Positions 1 through 8,139 of a stretch of 49,574 bases of DNA are shown here, piece by piece. The stretch comes from DASZVN01 sp035547055 (GTDB lineage: Bacteria > Pseudomonadota > Alphaproteobacteria > Rhizobiales > Methylopilaceae). The DNA lies in the NCBI GenBank assembly GCA_035547055.1, contig DASZVN010000195.1:1-49574 (forward strand), in the 5' to 3' direction. The translations under genes were made by a program, and so were the position numbers. Each line of letters starts with the position of its first letter. The stretch's first letter is position 1. The notes under the pieces are model-generated. The model was not told the origin of the DNA and did no database searches. It was given only the letters and a program-made list of their open reading frames with translations.

Positions 1-59
1 GGGGCCGCCTCTCTGCGTTGGGGGTGACGTCGCGGATAAGACGCGGCGCTTGCGCGTCC

Positions 60-1469
60 TCAGTACTTGATCACCGTCCTCAGGCCGAAGACGGCGGCGT
101 CCTGGATCGGGCGGGTGGCGATCCTGCCCGCGGTGTGACCGCCGGGATGGAAGATGTACTGGAAGTCGGGCTGGATGCTCCATCCCGGCATGACCTGGAA
201 CTGGTAGGTCAGCTCGACCGCCGCCTCGTAGTCGTGGATCGGGACGTTGACGCCCGTGAAGACGCGGGTGTCGCGGTCGAGGCCGGAGATCGCGCCCGAG
301 ACGTTGGCGAAGGCCATGGCAAGGCCGATGGTGTCGTCGCCGCGGCCGAGGATCAGGCCTTTGTAGGTGAAGCCGCCGTCGACGTAGAAGTCGATGAAGT
401 TGGTGTTCTCCGGTGCGCCGGCGATGCGGAGGAACGCGCCGAGGCCGTGGTCGTCGGTGCCCGGCACCTTGTAGATCATCTGGTCGATCATGGCGTAGAC
501 GCCGCCGTCGCCCTGGTGCCGCGCCGGGATGCCGGTCGAGGCGGGGTTCGCCAGCGACAGGCCGGTGTTGTCGAAGCGCATGTCGCCGAAATTGCCGGCG
601 TGGTACCAGCCGCCGAGATGGACGGCGCCAGGCAGCGCGGCGTCGCCGGAGCCGAGCTTGTAGCTGTACTTGGCCTCGGCCATGTAGAGCGGCGGGTCCT
701 GGGTGCGGAAGTTCACGCCGCAGCAATTGCCCTTCGGCCCGATGGCGTCGCCATTGAAGATCGCCGCGGTCAGGCTGAAATTCTCGAACGGCTTGATCGT
801 CGCCTGCACGCCGGGCGTCGCGAACGGATAGGCCGGGCCGCCGTTCGGGAGATCGGCGCCGAGGAGCGCCGGGAAGCCGAAGGTCGCGTTCATGAACAAG
901 CCGGCATAGTCGCTGACCGCAAAGGTCGAGTCGGCGGCGAGCTGGCCGACGCGCAGCTCGAACTTGTCGTTGAAGAAGGTCTGCTGGAACCACAGCTCGA
1001 ACAGGCGCGAGGAGACCGGCGCCTCGATGTTGCTGACGGTCAGGAGGTTGCCGAGATTGTGGCCGGAGAGGCCGTTGCCGTCGATCTGGAGCCCGCTGAC
1101 GTGGATGCTCGCGCCCGGCCAGCCGGCGAGCTTGTCGAGGTCGACGTCGAGGTCGAACTCGAACTTGTCCTCGTAGAGCGCGCCGCGGCGAAGCCCGCCG
1201 GACACGTTGCCCATGACCTCGCCGGTATAGGTGACGCAGAGCGAGACGCCCTTCTTGGCGAGGGCCTGGCGGAGGCCGGTGGGATCGCCGAGCCGCCCGA
1301 GCTTGGGCGCGATCGAATCCTCGCAGCCGACATCCATCTCTTCCGGCGCCGGCCCCTTGGCCGATGCCGCGGCGGCGCTCGGCACGTCGGCCGCCCAGGC
1401 CGCCCCCCCGAGCGGCGCCGCGAGCAGCAGCAGCGCCGCCCCGAAGCCCAACCCCTTCGCTCCGATCAT
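60..1469 (-). CDS. OprB-family outer-membrane porin
   Basis: The 469-residue product has a clear signal peptide (residues 1-27, hydrophobic core, cleavage after a W-A-A-like end). A long run of amphipathic beta strands rich in Gly and aromatic residues follows, ending in the terminal-tyrosine pattern (VIKY) expected of outer-membrane barrels. Length and layout fit the carbohydrate-selective OprB porin family, which forms diffusion channels for small sugars and other solutes. The start is the ATG followed by the signal peptide. It lies downstream of the EfeM-like gene on the same strand, separated by about 135 bp that hold a Zur-box-like palindrome, so it probably has its own promoter. Substrate cannot be inferred; the metal-responsive site argues against a purely sugar role. 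Family call is firm, solute specificity is unknown. Confidence 0.85.
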   Translation of the reverse strand: MIGAKGLGFGAALLLLAAPLGGAAWAADVPSAAAASAKGPAPEEMDVGCEDSIAPKLGRLGDPTGLRQALAKKGVSLCVTYTGEVMGNVSGGLRRGALYEDKFEFDLDVDLDKLAGWPGASIHVSGLQIDGNGLSGHNLGNLLTVSNIEAPVSSRLFELWFQQTFFNDKFELRVGQLAADSTFAVSDYAGLFMNATFGFPALLGADLPNGGPAYPFATPGVQATIKPFENFSLTAAIFNGDAIGPKGNCCGVNFRTQDPPLYMAEAKYSYKLGSGDAALPGAVHLGGWYHAGNFGDMRFDNTGLSLANPASTGIPARHQGDGGVYAMIDQMIYKVPGTDDHGLGAFLRIAGAPENTNFIDFYVDGGFTYKGLILGRGDDTIGLAMAFANVSGAISGLDRDTRVFTGVNVPIHDYEAAVELTYQFQVMPGWSIQPDFQYIFHPGGHTAGRIATRPIQDAAVFGLRTVIKY

Positions 1470-1528
1470 ATTCCTCTCTCCCGCGCCTCAAGCCCGATCC
1501 ATGAGCGGCTTCGGCGGCCGAATCGCTA

Positions 1529-1543
1529 CGTTATAACATAACG
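1529..1543. promoter_or_regulatory. Zur-box-like palindrome upstream of the porin
   Basis: The palindrome CGTTAT-AAC-ATAACG lies about 60 bp upstream of the porin start codon. Its core GTTATAACATAAC matches the known proteobacterial Zur core GTTATANTATAAC at 11 of 12 defined positions. Position and symmetry suggest repression by a zinc-responsive Fur-family regulator. This rests on recall of the consensus and is not proven. Confidence 0.5.
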
Positions 1544-1604
1544 CGGCATCATTTCCCGTCGGTCAAGCCGGCCCGGCGATTCGTGACGCCGGGCCAGCCT
1601 GCGC

Positions 1605-2438
1605 TCAGCCGATGCCGAGCGCTCCTTTGAGCTTGGCCAGATCCTCGGCCAGCGTGGTCACCGGCCCCTGAAGCGCCTTGCGATCCTCGGGCGTCAGCTT
1701 GTCGTAGGTCTCGAAGCCGCCGTTCTTGGCGCGGTACTTCGCCAGGATCTTGTCGACCGTCGCGAAGTTCTGGTCGATTCGCGCCGCCAATTCAGGATTG
1801 GCCTTCTTGGTGAGCGGCCGCAGCAGGTCGACGATCTTCTTGGCGCCGTCGATATTGGCCTGGAAGTCCCAGAGGTCGCTGTGGCTGTAGCGGTCTTCCT
1901 CGCCGCTGATCTTGCTGGAGGCGACTTCCTCGATGAGGTCGGCGGCGCCGCCGACCATCTTGTCGGGCGGGACCGTCAGGCCCTTGATCCGCTTCTGCAG
2001 GTCGAGCACGTCGGCCATCAGCTTGTCGGCGAACGGCGCCAGGCCCTCGGTCGAGTTCTTGGCGAACAAGCCGTACTCGATGCGGTGGAAGCCGGTGAAG
2101 CCGGGGTCGGCCTCTTTCTTCTCGTGGTCGTCGGCGCGGGAGTCGATCGAGCCGTCGAGATCGCTGAACAGCTCGGCGATGGGCTCGACCGATTCGTAGT
2201 AGACGCGGGCCGGCGCATAGAGCGCCTTGGCCTTGGCGAGATCGCCGGCCTTGACCGCCGCCGTGAAGGCGCGGGTGTGGCTGACCAGATCCGCGACCTG
2301 GTGACCGACATAGATCTTGTAGGTCGCGATGGGCTGGACCAGCGCCATCGGATCGACCGGCGCCGCGGCGGCGGGAACGGCCAACGCGGCAAGCGTCAGC
2401 GCGGCGGCGCCGGCCAGCGGCAGGGACAGAGACTTCAT
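1605..2438 (-). CDS. EfeM/EfeO-like periplasmic imelysin (M75) domain protein
   Basis: The 277-residue protein has a signal peptide (about residues 1-25, ending A-A-A-A-P) and then an all-helical imelysin/M75 domain. The family motif HxxE is seen as GFHRIEYGLF near residue 125, preceded by the acidic segment DDHEKKEADPGFTG. This is the arrangement of EfeO/EfeM proteins, which bind metal in the periplasm for ferrous or ferric iron import. No N-terminal cupredoxin domain is present, so the short EfeM type fits better than full EfeO. EfeU permease and EfeB peroxidase genes are not in the window. The upstream 360-bp gap carries a Fur-like and an Irr-like site, supporting iron control. Family certain; transport partner unknown. 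Confidence 0.85.
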   Translation of the reverse strand: MKSLSLPLAGAAALTLAALAVPAAAAPVDPMALVQPIATYKIYVGHQVADLVSHTRAFTAAVKAGDLAKAKALYAPARVYYESVEPIAELFSDLDGSIDSRADDHEKKEADPGFTGFHRIEYGLFAKNSTEGLAPFADKLMADVLDLQKRIKGLTVPPDKMVGGAADLIEEVASSKISGEEDRYSHSDLWDFQANIDGAKKIVDLLRPLTKKANPELAARIDQNFATVDKILAKYRAKNGGFETYDKLTPEDRKALQGPVTTLAEDLAKLKGALGIG

Positions 2439-2478
2439 GCGGCACCCCCCGGGGTGCGCCGGCGTGGCCGGCGTACCG

Positions 2479-2497
2479 AATGCATTTGCAACGCATT
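2479..2497. promoter_or_regulatory. Fur-type 19-bp inverted repeat
   Basis: AATGCATTTGCAACGCATT has outer arms AATGC/GCATT and is symmetric at most positions around its centre. It lies about 40 bp upstream of the EfeM-like start codon, where a repressor could block transcription. The 19-bp size fits Fur-family operators, but the alphaproteobacterial Fur/Mur consensus is loose, so the call is tentative. Confidence 0.35.
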
Positions 2498-2553
2498 CCC
2501 ATTAGCGAGGCGGGCGATGTGGTCGCAATGTGAAAATCAAGGCTCTATATAGA

Positions 2554-2570
2554 TTTAGACTAATTCTATA
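2554..2570. promoter_or_regulatory. Irr/ICE-like iron control element
   Basis: TTTAGACTAATTCTATA matches the rhizobial iron control element TTTAGAANNNTTCTAAA at 12 of 14 defined bases. It sits about 115 bp upstream of the EfeM-like gene. Irr is the haem/iron-responsive regulator of Hyphomicrobiales. The rest of the 2439-2796 gap shows no gene or RNA that I recognise. Confidence 0.45.
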
Positions 2571-2796
2571 TTAGGATCGGAAGTCGTTGAAAGAAAGAAC
2601 CATCCTCGATCCGTTGCAGCTCTTGGGCTCTCTTTGCCTGTTTGAAGACGTTCCAAGCGGCGGCCGCGTCGACGATGCGTCGTTCCGCCGCAAGGCGCCG
2701 CGGAATTTCAAGCAAATCGCACCGATGGAACGCGGGCACACGGCGCGCCGCCCGCGGCGAAAGTCTCCGGAGAAGCCCGCAGCCGGACGCGACGCC

Positions 2797-3537
2797 TCAG
2801 AGCACGATCACCTTGGTGTCGACCGGTGTCTGGCTGTAGAGGTCGATCACGTCCTGGTTCAGCATGCGGATGCAGCCGGACGAGACGCTCTTGCCGATCG
2901 ACAGCGGCTCGACCGTGCCGTGGATGCGGAAGAGCGTGTCCTTGTTGCCCTGCCACAGATACATCGCGCGGCAGCCGAGCGGGTTGCCGGGGCCGCCCGG
3001 CATGCCGAGGCCGCCCTGCAGGTTCTTCATCAGCTTCTTCAGCTCGGGCTGGCGCTCGAACATGTCGCTCGGCGGATACCAGTCCGGCCATTCCTGCTTG
3101 CTGCGGATGTTGGCGGTGCCGTTCCAGGCGAAGCCCTCGCGCCCGACCCCGACGCCGTAGCGGGCGGCGCGGCCGCCGTCGAGCACGTGGTAGAGGAAGT
3201 GCTGCTTGGGATCGATGACGATGGTGCCGGGCTTCTCCGCCGTGTCGTAGCGCACGACCTGACGCAGGAAGGTGGGGTCGATCTCGTTGAAGGCGATCGG
3301 CGGGATCGGGAACTTCTCGCCGGTGACCGGCCCGTAGATCACCTGGTACTCGGCCAGGCTCGGCGCGCCCATCTCGGGCAGCGGCAGCTCGGCGGTGGCG
3401 TCGCCCTTGGGCGGCGGCGCGGCCACGACGGCGGCGGCCGGGGGCGGTGCCGAGGTGACACAGCCGGCGAGCGCCAGCGCCGACAGGGCGGAAGCACCGG
3501 CAAAGAAGGTGCGGCGGGTCAGGTCCAGTTGCTGCAT
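2797..3537 (-). CDS. L,D-transpeptidase (YkuD domain), lipoprotein-like signal
   Basis: The 246-residue product starts with LDLTRRTFFAGA, a twin-arginine-like motif, followed by a hydrophobic stretch and a lipobox-like A-L-A-G-C (Cys about 26). A Pro/Ala-rich linker precedes the YkuD catalytic domain. The active-site region reads IHGTVEP...SIGKSVSSGCIRML, containing the HG and SxGC(I/V)R signature with the nucleophilic Cys. Such enzymes make 3-3 peptidoglycan cross-links or attach proteins to peptidoglycan in the periplasm. The inserted segment around WPDWYPPSDM is common in the alphaproteobacterial ErfK/YbiS group. Gene stands alone on the minus strand. Which of the several L,D-transpeptidase roles it has cannot be decided. 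Confidence 0.9.
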   Translation of the reverse strand: MQQLDLTRRTFFAGASALSALALAGCVTSAPPPAAAVVAAPPPKGDATAELPLPEMGAPSLAEYQVIYGPVTGEKFPIPPIAFNEIDPTFLRQVVRYDTAEKPGTIVIDPKQHFLYHVLDGGRAARYGVGVGREGFAWNGTANIRSKQEWPDWYPPSDMFERQPELKKLMKNLQGGLGMPGGPGNPLGCRAMYLWQGNKDTLFRIHGTVEPLSIGKSVSSGCIRMLNQDVIDLYSQTPVDTKVIVL

Positions 3538-3658
3538 GGGGAATCCGCGGGGGCAGGACAGTCTGGCTGCATCTTACGCACGCCGACGCCGACGAAGTGT
3601 TGTCTCGAAGCCACGCTCGGCAACTGTCACTGTTGCCCCGGCGCGACCACCCGGTACG

Positions 3659-4579
3659 TCAGGGCCACTTCGCCAGCGGCGGCAGCGAGGACAGGATCGA
3701 GGCGACGTTGCCGCCGGTCTTGAGGCCGAACACGGTGCCGCGGTCGTGCAGCAGGTTGAACTCGACATAGCGGCCGCGGCGGACGAGCTGCTCGTCGCGC
3801 TCCCCCTCGCTCCACGCCGTGCCGACATTGCGGCGCACGATCGCCGGGTAGACGTCGAGGAACGCCTGCCCGACCGCCGCGGCGAAGGCGAGGTCGCGGT
3901 CGAACCCGCCGCCGTCGAGCGCGCCGCTGTCGAGGTGGTCGAAGAAGATGCCCCCGATGCCGCGCGCCTCGCCCCGGTGGGGCAGGAAGAAATAGTCGTC
4001 GCACCATTGGCGGTAGCGCGGATAGTCGACGCCGGGCACCGCCGCGCAGGCCTTCCGCATCGCATCGTGGAAGACGATCGCGTCCGGATGGTCGGGGCGG
4101 CGCTGGCGGTCGAGCATCGGCGTGAGGTCCGAGCCGCCACCGAACCAGGCCCGCGTCGTGACCACGAAGCGACAGTTGAGGTGCACGGTCGGCACGTGCG
4201 GGTTCAGCGGATGGACTATCAGCGACACGCCCGTCGCGAAGAAGCGCGGATCCTCGCTCGCGCCGGGAATCTGGCCGCGAAACTCGGGCGCGAAGCTGCC
4301 GTGGACGGTCGAGACGTGGACGCCGGCCTTCTCGAACACCCGGCCGCGGAGCATCGCCATCACCCCGCCGCCGCCCGGCCCGCCCGCGTGGTCGACGCGC
4401 TGCCACGGGCTCCGCACGAAGCGGCCGGCGGCGCGGCCCGCGGTGCCGGGGGCGCCGGCGGCCTCGTCCTCGAGCGATTCGAGGCTCGCGGCGATCCGGT
4501 CGCGCAGGGCGGTGAAGGCCGCCGCAGCGCGGCGCTTGCGTTCCTCGATGTCGGCGGGCAGAAGGGTGGCGTCGGGCAT
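3659..4579 (-). CDS. hemF: Oxygen-dependent coproporphyrinogen III oxidase
   Basis: The 306-residue protein catalyses the two oxidative decarboxylations of coproporphyrinogen III to protoporphyrinogen IX in haem synthesis, using O2. Family signatures visible include RVFEKAGVHVSTVHG, the SLIVHPLNPHVPTVHLNCR block, WFGGGSDLTPM, and the C-terminal RRGRYVEFNLLHDRGTVFGLKTGGN segment. Length matches HemF (about 300). The ATG at 4579 was chosen because the upstream extension of the open frame to 5416 is low-complexity and antisense to the Rieske gene. It is divergent from petABC across about 235 bp, which links haem supply with cytochrome bc1 synthesis by position. No FNR-like box was recognised there. 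Confidence 0.95.
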   Translation of the reverse strand: MPDATLLPADIEERKRRAAAAFTALRDRIAASLESLEDEAAGAPGTAGRAAGRFVRSPWQRVDHAGGPGGGGVMAMLRGRVFEKAGVHVSTVHGSFAPEFRGQIPGASEDPRFFATGVSLIVHPLNPHVPTVHLNCRFVVTTRAWFGGGSDLTPMLDRQRRPDHPDAIVFHDAMRKACAAVPGVDYPRYRQWCDDYFFLPHRGEARGIGGIFFDHLDSGALDGGGFDRDLAFAAAVGQAFLDVYPAIVRRNVGTAWSEGERDEQLVRRGRYVEFNLLHDRGTVFGLKTGGNVASILSSLPPLAKWP

Positions 4580-4813
4580 GGGCGGCTCGGGTCGCGATGA
4601 CGGCCGTTCTCCCCCGTGGCCGCGGCGGCCGCAAGGGCTTGAGCCGCCTCGTCCCGCGATGCGACAAGGTGTCGTTGCGAAAGCGGTCGCACTGGACAAA
4701 CCGGCGGCGCCGGGGCAACAACGCGCCACGATCGCCGCCCCGGCGCGGAGCGCCGCGTGGCCGCCTCCCCGGCGGCCGGCTACGACGATCGGCCCGAGGA
4801 CGAGGGAGACGAC

Positions 4814-5380
4814 GTGGCGACGACGCTGAACCACACCGCCGACGAGCCATCGCGCCGCGACTTCCTCTATCTCGCCACCGGGGCCTTCGGCCTGGTCGGC
4901 GCCGCGGCGACGATCTGGCCCTTCATCGACCAGATGAACCCCGACGCCTCGACGCTGGCGCTGTCCTCGATCGAGATCGACATCGGCGGCGTCGCCGTCG
5001 GGCAGGAGATCACGGTCAAGTGGCGCGGCAAGCCGGTGTTCGTGCGCCAGCGCACCGCCAAGGAGATCGCCGACGCCAAGGCGGTCGAGGTCTCGACGCT
5101 GCGCGACCAGAACGCGCAGAACCCCAATCTCCCCGCGAACTCGCCGGCGACCGACGCCAACCGCACCGCGCCCGGCAAGGAAGCCTGGCTGATCCAGATC
5201 GGCATCTGCACCCATCTCGGCTGCGTGCCGAACCGCGGCGGCACCTACGAGGGCTGGCTGTGCCCGTGCCACGGCTCGCAATACGATTCGGCGGGCCGCA
5301 TCCGCCAGGGGCCGGCGCCGGAGAACCTGCACATCCCGCCCTACCAGTTCACCGGCCCGACCAAGGTCAAGATCGGCTGA
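4814..5380 (+). CDS. petA: Ubiquinol-cytochrome c reductase Rieske iron-sulfur subunit
   Basis: The 188-residue protein has an N-terminal SRRDFLYLATGAFGLVGAA segment, a twin-arginine-type membrane anchor typical of Rieske subunits. The 2Fe-2S cluster motifs CTHLGC and CPCHGS lie near residues 135 and 155. It transfers electrons from ubiquinol to cytochrome c1 in complex III. The start is placed at GTG 4814 because GAGGGAG lies 6 bases upstream. The longer frame from GTG 4757 adds 19 residues without a good ribosome-binding site. First gene of petABC; cytochrome b follows after 37 bp. Homologous fbcF in Bradyrhizobium precedes a fused b/c1 gene, which is not the case here. Confidence 0.95.
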   Translation: MATTLNHTADEPSRRDFLYLATGAFGLVGAAATIWPFIDQMNPDASTLALSSIEIDIGGVAVGQEITVKWRGKPVFVRQRTAKEIADAKAVEVSTLRDQNAQNPNLPANSPATDANRTAPGKEAWLIQIGICTHLGCVPNRGGTYEGWLCPCHGSQYDSAGRIRQGPAPENLHIPPYQFTGPTKVKIG

Positions 5381-5417
5381 CGCGCCGGGCGCGACGCCCC
5401 CACAAGGTGACCCCACG

Positions 5418-6701
5418 ATGAGCGGACTTCCGGGACTCCCGCAATATCAGCCCAAGAGCCGCTTCATGAAGTGGTTCGAGGCGCGGCTGCCGATCGGCGG
5501 GCTGGTGCACTCGTCCTTCATCGCCTACCCGACGCCGCGCAACCTGAACTACTGGTGGACGTTCGGCGGCATCCTCACGCTGATGCTGGCGGCGCAGATC
5601 GTCACCGGCATCGTGCTCGCGATGCACTACACGCCGTCCGCGGCGCTGGCCTTCGACTCCGTCGAGCACATCATGCGCGACGTGAACTACGGCTGGCTGC
5701 TTCGCTACATGCACGCGGTCGGCGCCTCGTTCTTCTTCTTCGCCGTCTACGTCCACATCTTCCGCGGCATGTACTACGGCTCCTACAAGGCGCCGCGCGA
5801 GATCCTCTGGATCCTCGGCGTCATCATCTACCTCCTGATGATGGCGACCGGCTTCATGGGCTACACGCTGCCGTGGGGCCAGATGAGCTTCTGGGGCGCG
5901 ACCGTCATCACCAACCTGTTCTCGGCGATCCCGATCGTCGGCGATGCCATCACGACGTGGCTGTGGGGCGGGTTCGCGGTCGGTGACGCCACGCTCAACC
6001 GCTTCTTCTCACTGCACTATCTGCTGCCGTTCATGATCGCCGGCGTGGTCGTCCTCCATGTCTGGGCGCTCCACGTCGCCGGCCAGAACAATCCCGCCGG
6101 CATCGACGTGAAGTCGAACAAGGACGTGGTGCCGTTCACGCCCTACGCGACCATCAAGGACGCGTTCGGCATGTCGGTGTTCGCGATCTTCTTCGCCTAT
6201 TTCATCTTCTACATGCCGGACTGGCTCGGCCACGCCGACAACTACACCCCGGCCAACCCGCTGCAGACCCCGGCGCACATCGTGCCCGAATGGTACTTCC
6301 TGCCGTTCTACGCCATCCTGCGCTCGATCCCGAACAAGCTCGGCGGCGTCTTCGCCATGGCGTGCGCGCTGTTCGTGCTGTTCATCCTGCCCTGGCTCGA
6401 CACCTCCCGGGTGCGCTCGGCGACCTACCGGCCGCTGTTCAAGCAGTTCTTCTGGGTGTTCGTGCTCGACTGCCTGGCGCTCGGCTATATCGGCTCGCAG
6501 GAGCCGGTGGGCGGCTGGATCCTCGCCGGCCGCATCTGCACCGCGTACTACTTCATCCACTTCCTCATCATCGTTCCGCTGCTCGGCTGGGTCGAGCGGA
6601 CCAAGCCGCTGCCGCCGTCGATCGCCGACGCGGTCCTGGCCAAGCGGGGCGGCGGCGGCGTGCCGGCGACCGCAACCGCGGCGCCCGAGCGTCGCGGCTG
6701 A
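5418..6701 (+). CDS. petB: Cytochrome b of the bc1 complex
   Basis: The 427-residue integral membrane protein carries the two b-type haems and both quinone sites of complex III. Visible hallmarks are the N-terminal NLNYWWTFGG segment, paired haem histidines in helices B and D (around RYMHAVGAS and LHVWALH), GYTLPWGQMSFWGATVI, and the Qo-site PEWY motif (VPEWYFLPFYAILRSIPNKLGG). The length is that of a complete cytochrome b with 8 transmembrane helices plus a short C-terminal tail rich in Gly/Ala. It is co-oriented with petA and petC in one operon, 37 bp after petA and 32 bp before petC. Confidence 0.97.
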   Translation: MSGLPGLPQYQPKSRFMKWFEARLPIGGLVHSSFIAYPTPRNLNYWWTFGGILTLMLAAQIVTGIVLAMHYTPSAALAFDSVEHIMRDVNYGWLLRYMHAVGASFFFFAVYVHIFRGMYYGSYKAPREILWILGVIIYLLMMATGFMGYTLPWGQMSFWGATVITNLFSAIPIVGDAITTWLWGGFAVGDATLNRFFSLHYLLPFMIAGVVVLHVWALHVAGQNNPAGIDVKSNKDVVPFTPYATIKDAFGMSVFAIFFAYFIFYMPDWLGHADNYTPANPLQTPAHIVPEWYFLPFYAILRSIPNKLGGVFAMACALFVLFILPWLDTSRVRSATYRPLFKQFFWVFVLDCLALGYIGSQEPVGGWILAGRICTAYYFIHFLIIVPLLGWVERTKPLPPSIADAVLAKRGGGGVPATATAAPERRG

Positions 6702-6733
6702 GTGCTGACCCGAGACGAAGGACAACCTTGACG

Positions 6734-7576
6734 ATGACGCACCGTCTCGCCGTCGCGCTCGGCGCCACGACCCTCCTCCTCGGGCTCGGCGTCGCCGCGG
6801 CCAGCGCCCAGGAGGCGCTGACGCCGAAGCACGAATCCTGGACCTTCTCGGGGCCGTTCGGCACCTTCAACAAGGAGCAGCTCCAGCGCGGCTTCGCCGT
6901 CTACAAGAACGTCTGCTCCAACTGCCACTCGCTCGAGCGCGTCGCCATCCGCTCGCTCGGCGAGGAGGGCGGGCTCGGCTTCACCGCCGCCCAGGTCAAG
7001 GCGCTGGCCGCGACCTACAAGGTGAGCGACGGGCCCGACAAGAGCGGGCAGATGTTCGACCGCCCGGGCCTGCCGTCGGACCACTTCCCGAAGCCGTTCC
7101 CCAATCCCGAGGCGGCCCAGGCCGCGCTCGGCGCCGCGCCGCCCGACCTCTCGGTGATCGTCAAGGCGCGCTCCTACGAGGAGGGCTTCCCGGCGTTCCT
7201 CGCCGACCCCTTCACGCAGTACAACGAGCAGGGCCAGGACTACGTCTACTCGATCCTGACCGGCTTCGGGCAGAAGCCGCCGAAGGGCGAGGAGGCGCCG
7301 CGGCCGGGGCTGAACTACAACCCCTATTTCCCGAGCAACTGGATCGCGATGCCGCCGCCCCTCAGCGACGGGCTCGTCCACTACGACGACGGCGCGCCGG
7401 AGACGGTCGACCAGTATGCCAAGGACGTCGTCGCCTTCCTCACCTGGGCGGCCGAGCCGCACATGGAGGCCCGCAAGCGCATCGGCTTCGAGGCCATCAT
7501 CTTCCTGATCGCGCTGGCGGCGCTGCTCTATTTCACCAAGCACAAGGTGTGGGCCGAGGACCTCGGCCATAGCTGA
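6734..7576 (+). CDS. petC: Cytochrome c1 of the bc1 complex
   Basis: The 280-residue protein has a cleavable signal (MTHRLAVALGATTLLLGLGV...ASAQ), a CSNCH haem c-binding motif near residue 60, and a probable haem Met ligand in the conserved WIAMPPPL block near residue 205. A single C-terminal transmembrane anchor (FEAIIFLIALAALLYF) ends in KVWAEDLGHS. It accepts electrons from the Rieske centre and passes them to soluble or membrane cytochrome c. A TTG at 6728 sits closer (5 bases) to the AAGGA ribosome-binding site than the ATG at 6734 (11 bases), so two extra residues are possible. A strong terminator follows, closing the petABC operon. Confidence 0.96.
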   Translation: MTHRLAVALGATTLLLGLGVAAASAQEALTPKHESWTFSGPFGTFNKEQLQRGFAVYKNVCSNCHSLERVAIRSLGEEGGLGFTAAQVKALAATYKVSDGPDKSGQMFDRPGLPSDHFPKPFPNPEAAQAALGAAPPDLSVIVKARSYEEGFPAFLADPFTQYNEQGQDYVYSILTGFGQKPPKGEEAPRPGLNYNPYFPSNWIAMPPPLSDGLVHYDDGAPETVDQYAKDVVAFLTWAAEPHMEARKRIGFEAIIFLIALAALLYFTKHKVWAEDLGHS

Positions 7577-7622
7577 GCCCGCCGCCGCGGCTGTGGCCGC
7601 GGCGCCGCGACATGACGAAATC

Positions 7623-7654
7623 AAGCGGCCGCCTCGGGCGGCCGCTTTCATTTT
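7623..7654 (+). terminator. Rho-independent terminator after petC
   Basis: A perfect 11-bp stem (AAGCGGCCGCC / GGCGGCCGCTT) with a TCG loop is followed by a T-rich tail (TCATTTT). It ends the petABC transcription unit. Confidence 0.85.
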
Positions 7655-7707
7655 GGCCTGCGGCCGTGCTCAGGCTCGGGCGGACATTCCGTCCACCGAG
7701 GCCTTCC

Positions 7708-8073
7708 ATGGTCACCAGAATCCTCGCCGCCGGCGCGTTCCTGCTCGCTTCGACCGCGCTCGCTCTCGCCGCCGGGCCGGTCGGCACTTACAGCGTCAAG
7801 GGCACCAACCCCGGCAAGCCCGACTCCCCCTATAGCGGCACCGTCACGGTGACGCAGACCGGGGACACCTACCGGGTCAAGTGGGAGATCGGCGACGACT
7901 CCTATACCGGCACCGGGATCGGCAGCGACAAGTTCCTCGCCGTGACCTATAGCGGCGGCGACGACCAGACCGGCCTCGCGCTGTATGCCCCGAACGCCAG
8001 CGGCGTCTGGGAGGGCATCTGGACCTATGCCGGCAGCAAGACGATCGGCACCGAAAGCTGGACCGCGAAATAG
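7708..8073 (+). CDS. Exported beta-rich protein of unknown function
   Basis: The 121-residue product begins with a signal peptide (MVTRILAAGAFLLASTALALAAG) and continues as a short domain of alternating Thr/Gly-rich strands (GTVTVTQTGDTYRVKW, GLALYAPNASGVWEG, WTYAGSKTIGTESW). Similar small exported proteins are frequent in Hyphomicrobiales and are sometimes labelled fibronectin-binding, a label I do not consider supported. The ATG at 7708 was chosen because it starts the signal peptide; a longer frame from 7612 runs through the petC terminator. It stands between petC and apt on the same strand, isolated by the terminator. Confidence 0.75.
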   Translation: MVTRILAAGAFLLASTALALAAGPVGTYSVKGTNPGKPDSPYSGTVTVTQTGDTYRVKWEIGDDSYTGTGIGSDKFLAVTYSGGDDQTGLALYAPNASGVWEGIWTYAGSKTIGTESWTAK

Positions 8074-8139
8074 CGCCTTGATCGCCACCGCCGGGCGGGC
8101 GAGAAGGGGCGGCCCTTCCGCCTCGCCCGCCCGGCTTCG

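Noticed and set aside
4580..5416. N-terminal extension of hemF back to 5416
   Set aside because: The extra part is antisense to the Rieske gene and has no similarity to HemF; ATG 4579 gives the normal family length.
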